From: Radicibacter daui
GTDB taxonomy: Bacteria; Pseudomonadota; Alphaproteobacteria; Radicibacterales; Radicibacteraceae
Reading direction: 5' to 3'
NCBI GenBank assembly: GCA_030657355.1
Contig: CP131056.1
Span: 186,001-250,000 of the forward strand
Length of the DNA: 64,000 nucleotides
Part shown: piece after piece, positions 58,380 to 64,000 of the stretch
How positions within the stretch are numbered: position 1 is the stretch's first letter
How the letters are laid out: each line of letters starts with the position of its first letter
The notes under the pieces: model-generated
Database searches by the model: none
What the model saw: the letters and a program-made list of their open reading frames with translations, nothing else
What the model was told of the DNA's origin: nothing
Translations under genes and position numbers: made by a program

Positions 58380-59762
58380 ATGCCGCTGTCCCTTGTTCTT
58401 GTCGTGATCGTGCTGCTGGCGGCCCTGGGCTACGCCATGGGCCGCTCCCGTGCGCTGGCGGCCGGCGGCGGCAGTGCCCGCACGCTCAATTCCGTGCCCC
58501 GCTATTACGGCTCCTATGTCGCGCTGTGGGCCGGCCTGCCCTCTCTGGTGCTGCTGTTCATCTGGAACGCCGCCGACGGCGCGATCATCCGCGGCATGGT
58601 GATTGATCGCATCGCCATGGCCACCAGCGTCACCGCCCCGGCCGCGCTCAATCTGGCTTTTGCCAATGTCGTCAATCTGGCAAACGGTGCCCTCAATAGT
58701 GACGGCGCAGACCCCAATCTGCTGGCCGCCGCCGGTTACTACAATCACCTGCAGGACCTCTCCGGCCAGATTGCCGGTGCGCTGGTTCTGGTGCTGGCGC
58801 TTTGTGGCCTTGCCTATGCCTTGCGCCGCGTGCGGCCGGCACTGCGGGCCCGCAATGCGGTTGAGCGGGTGGTGCACACCCTGCTCATGTTGTCCTCGCT
58901 GCTGGCGATCCTCACCACGGTCGGCATCGTCCTGTCGCTGATCTTTGAATCGATCCGCTTCTTCACCCATGTCGCGCCGTGGGATTTTCTCTTTGGCCTG
59001 CAATGGAGCCCGCAAACTGCGCTGCGCGCGGACCAGGTCGGCAGCTCCAGCGCCTTCGGCGCGGTGCCGCTCTTTGCCGGCACCCTGCTGATCGCCACCA
59101 TCGCCATGCTGGTGGCGGTGCCCGTCGGGCTCATGTCGGCCATCTATCTCAGCGAATATGCCAGCCGCCGGACCCGCGCGGTGGTGAAGCCGCTGCTGGA
59201 GGTGCTGGCCGGTATTCCAACCGTGGTCTACGGCTTTTTTGCCGCGCTTACCGTAGCACCCTTCTTCCGGTCTCTCGGTCAGATGGCCGGCCTTGATGTC
59301 AGTTCGGAAAGCGCCCTCGCCGCCGGCATCGTCATGGGCATCATGATCGTGCCCTTCGTCAGCTCGCTCTCCGACGACGTGATCAACGCCGTGCCGCAAT
59401 CGCTGCGCGATGGTTCCTACGGCATGGGCGCCACCCGATCGGAGACCATTCGCCAGGTCGTGCTGCCGGCGGCGTTGCCGGGCATCGTCGGTGCCTTCCT
59501 GCTCGCCGTCAGCCGCGCTGTCGGCGAGACGATGATCGTGGTGATGGCCGCCGGCCTTGCCGCCAACCTGACCTTCAACCCGCTGGAAGCGGTGACCACG
59601 GTTACCGTGCAGATCGCCACCTTGCTGGTGGGCGATCAGGAGTTTGACAGCCCAAAGACGCTGTCGGTCTTCGCCCTCGGCCTCACCCTCTTTCTGGTGA
59701 CGCTCTGCCTCAACGTGATCGCCCTGCGCATCGTGCAGAAATATCGGGAAAAATATGACTGA
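58380..59762 (+). CDS. pstC: Phosphate ABC transporter permease PstC
   Basis: This 460-residue inner-membrane permease is longer than E. coli PstC because of an N-terminal extension with one or more helices and a central loop. The permease core is clear: FLFGLQWSPQTA, LEVLAGIPTVVYGFFAALTVAPF, and the EAA loop SYGMGATRSETIRQVVLPAALPGIVGAFLLA. It overlaps pstA by eight bases. Confidence 0.94.
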   Translation: MPLSLVLVVIVLLAALGYAMGRSRALAAGGGSARTLNSVPRYYGSYVALWAGLPSLVLLFIWNAADGAIIRGMVIDRIAMATSVTAPAALNLAFANVVNLANGALNSDGADPNLLAAAGYYNHLQDLSGQIAGALVLVLALCGLAYALRRVRPALRARNAVERVVHTLLMLSSLLAILTTVGIVLSLIFESIRFFTHVAPWDFLFGLQWSPQTALRADQVGSSSAFGAVPLFAGTLLIATIAMLVAVPVGLMSAIYLSEYASRRTRAVVKPLLEVLAGIPTVVYGFFAALTVAPFFRSLGQMAGLDVSSESALAAGIVMGIMIVPFVSSLSDDVINAVPQSLRDGSYGMGATRSETIRQVVLPAALPGIVGAFLLAVSRAVGETMIVVMAAGLAANLTFNPLEAVTTVTVQIATLLVGDQEFDSPKTLSVFALGLTLFLVTLCLNVIALRIVQKYREKYD

Positions 59763-61104
59763 GCGCCCACCGGCCCTTCCCGCCGGCCCGGCCGGCACAC
59801 AAACCGCAGGCGCGCAGGGCAAATCCCCGGCGCTGACCTCGCGGCACATGAGCGATGCCTCGCGCGCCCGCCTTAAAAAGCGCTATGCCGCCGAAGCGCG
59901 CTTTCGCTTCTATGGCGTGGCGGCCATCACGCTGGCGCTGGCGATGCTGGTGCTACTCATCGGCTCCATTGCCTGGCGCGGCGCCGGTGCGCTTGTCGAA
60001 ACCTGGGTCAGCTTCGATGTCTATGTCGACCCGGCGGTGGTCAGCGCCGACGATCCGGCCAATCCGCAGACCAACTACCGCAAGCTCGTCTATGAGGGCT
60101 TCTACCAGCAATTCACTCCGGCGCTCTCCCGCTCCGACCAGCGGGTGGCGGGCAGCCTGATCAGCTCCGGGGCCGACCGCTTCCTGCGCAACATGGTGGT
60201 AAGCGACCCCGCCCTTATCGGGACGACTGTGCGGCTTCGGACCCCGGCGGGCGACGATATCGACCAGATGCGCAAGGGCAGGATCGACCGTTCGTTGCCG
60301 CAGGCCGAGCGCAAGATCACCGATCGCCAGCTTGCGCTCTACGACCAGCTGGTTGCCGACGGCGATATCGGTCTTGGCTTCAACTCCGTTCTCTTCACCA
60401 GCACCGATTCCAACGAACCTGAACTGGCCGGTATTTTCGGCGCGCTGATCGGCTCGCTGATGACGCTCGGCGTCTGCCTCGTCTGCGCCGTGCCCGTCGG
60501 TGTGGCGGCAGCGATCTATCTCGAGGAATTCGCGCCGAAGAACCGCATCACCGATTTCATCGAGGTCAACATCAACAACCTCGCGGCAGTGCCTTCCATT
60601 GTCTTCGGCCTTCTGGGTCTCACCGTCTTCTTGCAGTTCTTCGGCCTGCCCCGGTCGGCCCCGCTGGTGGGAGGGCTCGTGCTAGCCCTGATGACCCTGC
60701 CCACCGTGATCATTGCCTCGCGGGCGGCCATCAAGTCCGTGCCGCCCTCGATCCGCGATGCCGCCCTCGGGCTCGGCGCTTCCCGGCTGCAGGCGGTCTT
60801 TCACCATGTGCTGCCGCTGGCCATGCCCGGCATGCTGACCGGCTCGATCATCGGCATGGCGCACGCGCTGGGAGAGACCGCCCCGCTGCTGATGGTGGGC
60901 ATGGTTGCCTTCATCACCAGCGTCCCCTCCAGCCTGACCGACGCCGCCACCATCCTGCCGGTGCAGATCTATCTCTGGGCCGACCGGCCCGAGCGCATGT
61001 TCATCGAGCGCACCTCGGCCGCCATCATGGTGCTGCTGCTCTTCCTTGTCGTCATGAACTCCGCGGCCATCCTGCTGCGCAAGAAATTCGAACGTCGGTG
61101 GTAA
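59755..61104 (+). CDS. pstA: Phosphate ABC transporter permease PstA (with DUF3333-type N-terminal region)
   Basis: This 449-residue permease has a long N-terminal region (about 1-225, one membrane helix and a periplasmic domain) of the DUF3333 type found in alphaproteobacterial PstA. The permease domain follows: [25 protein letters not shown] loop [26 protein letters not shown] and a final helix. It is followed five bases later by pstB. Confidence 0.94.
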   Translation: MTERPPALPAGPAGTQTAGAQGKSPALTSRHMSDASRARLKKRYAAEARFRFYGVAAITLALAMLVLLIGSIAWRGAGALVETWVSFDVYVDPAVVSADDPANPQTNYRKLVYEGFYQQFTPALSRSDQRVAGSLISSGADRFLRNMVVSDPALIGTTVRLRTPAGDDIDQMRKGRIDRSLPQAERKITDRQLALYDQLVADGDIGLGFNSVLFTSTDSNEPELAGIFGALIGSLMTLGVCLVCAVPVGVAAAIYLEEFAPKNRITDFIEVNINNLAAVPSIVFGLLGLTVFLQFFGLPRSAPLVGGLVLALMTLPTVIIASRAAIKSVPPSIRDAALGLGASRLQAVFHHVLPLAMPGMLTGSIIGMAHALGETAPLLMVGMVAFITSVPSSLTDAATILPVQIYLWADRPERMFIERTSAAIMVLLLFLVVMNSAAILLRKKFERRW

Positions 61105-61109
61105 CTGCC

Positions 61110-61925
61110 ATGATCAACCTGCGTATTCCCGCATCCCCTGCTGCCGACGATACCGTTGCTGCCGGCCAGAACGTGAAGTTCGCTGCCCGTGACGTAAATG
61201 TGCATTACGGCAACAAGCACGCCATTCGCGGCATCGACATCGATATCCTCGAAAACGAGGTAGTGGCCTTCATCGGCCCCTCCGGCTGCGGCAAATCCAC
61301 CTTCCTGCGCTGCCTCAACCGCATGAACGACACGCTGGATGGCTGCAAGGTGAGCGGCGACATCCGCCTTGATGGCGAGGATATCTATTCGCCCAGCGTC
61401 GATGTCGTTCATCTGCGCGCCCGCGTCGGCATGGTGTTCCAGAAGCCGAACCCGTTTCCCAAATCCATCTATGACAACGTCGCCTACGGGCCACGCATCC
61501 ATGGGCTATGCGCCTCGCAGGACGAGCTGGATGCCACCGTCGAGCGTTCCCTGCGCGGTGCTGGCCTGTGGAACGAGGTAAAGGACCGCCTTGCCGATCC
61601 CGGCAATGGACTTTCCGGCGGCCAGCAGCAGCGCCTGTGCATCGCCCGCGCCATTGCCGTGGAACCGGAAGTCATCCTGATGGACGAGCCCTGCTCGGCG
61701 CTCGACCCCATCGCCACCGGCCTTGTCGAACAGCTGATCGACGAGCTGCGCCGGCGCTACACCATCGTCATCGTCACCCACAACATGCAGCAGGCTGCCC
61801 GCGTCTCGCAGAAAACCGCCTTCTTCCATCTGGGAGATCTGGCGGAGTTCGGCGAGACCGAAGCCATCTTCACCAACCCCCGCGACGAACGCACCCAGGG
61901 TTACATCACCGGCCGTTACGGCTGA
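61110..61925 (+). CDS. pstB: Phosphate ABC transporter ATP-binding protein PstB
   Basis: PstB energises phosphate uptake. The 271-residue ATPase has Walker [20 protein letters not shown], signature [33 protein letters not shown] (signature and Walker B adjacent) and [17 protein letters not shown] used the ATG at 61110; the frame is open from a GTG at 61098 that overlaps pstA. Confidence 0.97.
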   Translation: MINLRIPASPAADDTVAAGQNVKFAARDVNVHYGNKHAIRGIDIDILENEVVAFIGPSGCGKSTFLRCLNRMNDTLDGCKVSGDIRLDGEDIYSPSVDVVHLRARVGMVFQKPNPFPKSIYDNVAYGPRIHGLCASQDELDATVERSLRGAGLWNEVKDRLADPGNGLSGGQQQRLCIARAIAVEPEVILMDEPCSALDPIATGLVEQLIDELRRRYTIVIVTHNMQQAARVSQKTAFFHLGDLAEFGETEAIFTNPRDERTQGYITGRYG

Positions 61926-61971
61926 GCCCCGCCATCCCCCGACGCGACACACCGCCAGCGGAGACCATCAG

Positions 61972-62736
61972 GTGAACCAGGAGCATACGGTCAAAAGTTT
62001 CGACGCCGCGCTCGCCAAGCTCGACCGCGCGCTTGCCCGCATGGGCGGCGCGGTGGAGAGCCAGCTCGCCGATGCGCTGGAAGCGCTGGATCGCCGCGAT
62101 CCGCAGCTGGCGGGCGGCATTGCCGAGCGCGACAGCGAGATCGACCGTGACGAGCAGTCGATCAACCTCGACTGCGTGCGCCTCCTGGCCCTGCGCCAGC
62201 CGATGGCAACTGACCTGCGCACCATCATGTCCGTCTACAAGACGACCGGCCATCTGGAGCGCATGGGTGACCACGCCGCCGGCTTTGCCCGGCGCGCGCA
62301 GGAGATCATCACCCGCCCGCCGCTGGCGGAGACCGCCGGCGTCCTGCATCTGGGCAAGATGGCGCAGGAGGCCGTGCGCCAGGCGCTTGACGCCTTCATC
62401 GACCGCGACTGCGACAAGGCCGAGGCCGTGCACCGCCGGGATGACGAGGTGGATGCCCTCTATAACCAGCTTTTCCGCGACATCACCGCTGCCATGTCGC
62501 GGGAGCCTTCGGCAATTGCCGTGGCAACACCGCTTCTGTTCATGGCCAAGAGCCTGGAACGCATCGCCGACCAGGCCGCCGATATCGCCCAGACCGTCCT
62601 TTTCATGGTCCGGGGGGAAATGCCGGGTGTGAACCCGGTAAAGCTCGCAAATAACAACTTTTCCGTCATTTCAACGAAGAATCAGCCGTCTTCACCTGCG
62701 ACAGACGGCGTGATCGGCCAGGAGTCCGATGAATGA
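61972..62736 (+). CDS. phoU: Phosphate signalling protein PhoU
   Basis: PhoU bridges the Pst transporter and PhoR to repress the regulon when phosphate is plentiful. The 254-residue all-helical protein has the repeated PhoU bundle with the metal-binding patterns ERDSEIDRDE and the matching DEVDALYNQLFRD. Translation starts at GTG 61972. It overlaps phoB by four bases (ATGA). Confidence 0.94.
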   Translation: MNQEHTVKSFDAALAKLDRALARMGGAVESQLADALEALDRRDPQLAGGIAERDSEIDRDEQSINLDCVRLLALRQPMATDLRTIMSVYKTTGHLERMGDHAAGFARRAQEIITRPPLAETAGVLHLGKMAQEAVRQALDAFIDRDCDKAEAVHRRDDEVDALYNQLFRDITAAMSREPSAIAVATPLLFMAKSLERIADQAADIAQTVLFMVRGEMPGVNPVKLANNNFSVISTKNQPSSPATDGVIGQESDE

Positions 62737-63437
62737 ACACCGCGATTCAGCCCCTGATTCTCATCGTCGAGGACGAACCCGACCTGGTGCCGCTCCTGAC
62801 TTATAATCTGGAGCGCGAGGGTTTCCGTACCATTGTCGCCCGCGACGGCGAAGAAGCACTGCTGACAGCCAAGGAACAGCTGCCCAACCTCATCCTGCTC
62901 GACTGGATGTTGCCACTGGTCTCCGGCCTTGAGGTCTGCCGCCAGCTGCGCCGCAATCCCGGCACGCGGGAAACCCCGATTATCATGCTGACCGCCAAGG
63001 GCGAAGAGGATGACCGGGTGCGCGGGCTCAATTCCGGCGCCGACGATTACATCACCAAACCCTTCTCCCCGGCCGAACTGCTGGCCCGAGTCCGCGCTGT
63101 CATGCGCCGCGCCACGCCGGGGGTCAGCGAAGAGACGCTGCGCTGCGGCGAACTGGTGATGGACCTTGCCGCCCATCGCGTAAAGCGCAGCGGTCGCGAA
63201 ATCCATCTCGGCCCGACCGAATTCCGCCTGCTGCGCCATTTCATGCAGCACCCGGGACGCGTCTTCAGCCGCGAGCAGCTGCTCGACATGGTGTGGGGCC
63301 GCGATGTCTATATCGAGCCGCGCACGGTGGACGTGCATATCCGCCGCCTGCGCAAGGCCATCAACGAGAATGACGACCAGGATCTGATCCGCACCGTGCG
63401 TTCTGCCGGTTATGCGCTGGAGACCGTGCCCGCCTGA
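62733..63437 (+). CDS. phoB: Phosphate regulon response regulator PhoB
   Basis: PhoB is the OmpR-type activator that binds Pho boxes. The 234-residue protein has the receiver domain with acidic pair VEDEPD, phospho-acceptor Asp57 (LLDWMLPLVSG), and DDYITKPFSP. The winged-helix C-terminal DNA-binding domain carries FRLLRHFMQHPGRVFSREQLLDMVWG and VDVHIRRLRKAIN. Its Pho box lies before pstS. The gene is coupled to phoU. Confidence 0.97.
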   Translation: MNTAIQPLILIVEDEPDLVPLLTYNLEREGFRTIVARDGEEALLTAKEQLPNLILLDWMLPLVSGLEVCRQLRRNPGTRETPIIMLTAKGEEDDRVRGLNSGADDYITKPFSPAELLARVRAVMRRATPGVSEETLRCGELVMDLAAHRVKRSGREIHLGPTEFRLLRHFMQHPGRVFSREQLLDMVWGRDVYIEPRTVDVHIRRLRKAINENDDQDLIRTVRSAGYALETVPA

Positions 63438-63551
63438 GGCGGCACGGGCACTCCCGCCGCCCGGCGGCAGAAAGAGGGAATGGCGCCGGGCGGAAACGCC
63501 CGCCCTCACAGCATGATTTCATCCGGCCGGGGAATGCTCTAAAAGCCAGCC

Positions 63552-64000
63552 ATGGCTTCCCCGAAAAACACCAGACCTGCCGCCTCCCGTCCGGCCGCTT
63601 CCAGAAGCGGCCGCGCGCCGGCGCTCCCTGTCGATGCACGCGCCGTCGCCGTCGAGGCGCTGCTTGCCGTCCTCACCAGCCGCCACGGTCTGGAAGAGAC
63701 GCTCGACAATTCCACCGGCTATGCCGCGCTGGAGCTGCGTGACCGCGCCTTCGCCCGCCTTATCGCCAGCACCACGCTGCGCCATCTGGGCGAAATCGAC
63801 GCGCTGCTGGCGCACTGCCTTGAAAAGCCGCTGCCGGATCATCTCCAGCGCGAGAAGATGGCCCTGCGCTCAGGCATAGCCCAGCTCATCTTCCTTGAAA
63901 CACCGCCCCATGCCGCTGTCTCGGCCACGGTGGAGAGCATGCCGCCCAAACTGCGTGGCCTTGCCAACGCGGTGCTGCGCCGGATCGACCGCGAACGCAC
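63552..64000 (+). CDS. rsmB: 16S rRNA (cytosine(967)-C(5))-methyltransferase RsmB, N-terminal part
   Basis: The visible 149 residues form the NusB-like RNA-binding domain that precedes the methyltransferase domain of RsmB (Sun/Fmu). Motifs are RDRAFARLIASTTLRHLGEIDALL, LRSGIAQLIFLETPPHAAVSATVES and LANAVLRRIDRER. The N-terminal 25 residues are basic and low-complexity. The catalytic half is beyond the window. ATG 63552-63554; the gene follows phoB on the same strand after 114 bases. Confidence 0.9.
   Translation, partial: MASPKNTRPAASRPAASRSGRAPALPVDARAVAVEALLAVLTSRHGLEETLDNSTGYAALELRDRAFARLIASTTLRHLGEIDALLAHCLEKPLPDHLQREKMALRSGIAQLIFLETPPHAAVSATVESMPPKLRGLANAVLRRIDRER

Overview
The window is GC-rich chromosomal DNA (about 65% GC by eye) packed with housekeeping genes on both strands. 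It has no insertion sequences, phage genes or CRISPR arrays. The gene content points to an alphaproteobacterium, most likely Rhodospirillales-like. Supporting features are a SAM-II riboswitch, a DUF1127 protein, DUF2244, a bactofilin, PstA with a long N-terminal extension, MmcB and a ClpP-type protease beside nth. The genus cannot be fixed from this window.

Layout. 1-5009 (minus): rph, rdgB, hemW and the histidine genes hisB, hisH and hisA (cut by the window edge), with an acetyltransferase inside the his run. 5150-5980: a periplasmic solute-binding protein. 6133-12649: the chaperone cluster hrcA, grpE, dnaK and dnaJ, with an unrecognised gene on the opposite strand between grpE and dnaK and RpoH-type promoter motifs before hrcA and dnaK. 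12800-16598: dapB, an AraC-Ogt DNA-repair fusion, DUF2244, nth and a ClpP-family protease. 16673-18154: an ECF41-type sigma factor, its AhpD-like partner and a matching promoter. 18238-18759: a low-GC lipoprotein. 18879-25067: ppa, then an amino-acid ABC transporter operon with an M20 amidohydrolase, divergent from a GntR regulator. 25064-27867: mmcB, ubiB and ubiE. 28293-31014: a chemoreceptor and a cytochrome b561.

31106-33153 is leuA behind a leucine-rich leader peptide. 33224-38352 holds a glyoxalase, an unknown conserved-looking protein, tRNA-Arg(CCG), an orphan ABC ATPase, a small zinc-finger protein, a VC0807-like membrane protein and a PII protein. 38353-41650 holds a UbiH-type monooxygenase and hslVU. 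41735-46098 holds a lipoprotein and bactofilin pair, an EI24/CysZ-like membrane protein, a PfkB sugar/adenosine kinase and a receiver-domain protein. 46152-49857 holds maeB, a SUMF1-domain protein with a Tat-like signal and a DUF1127 protein. 50151-50313 holds a very small Arg-rich ORF with a strong ribosome-binding site and a structured leader. 50411-53745 holds mutS and a SlyD-like isomerase. 54025-55412 is metZ under a SAM-II riboswitch. 55560-63437 is the complete phosphate module phoR, pstSCAB, phoU and phoB with a Pho box before pstS. rsmB begins at 63552 and runs off the end.

Regulation is the richest part of the window. Sequence-visible control elements include two RpoH-type promoters, an ECF41 promoter, a leu leader peptide, a SAM-II riboswitch, a Pho box and two perfect inverted repeats between the GntR gene and its divergent operon. 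The best candidates for something undescribed are the 29-residue ORF with its hairpin leader (50151-50313) and the unrecognised gene in the grpE-dnaK interval (7976-8929).
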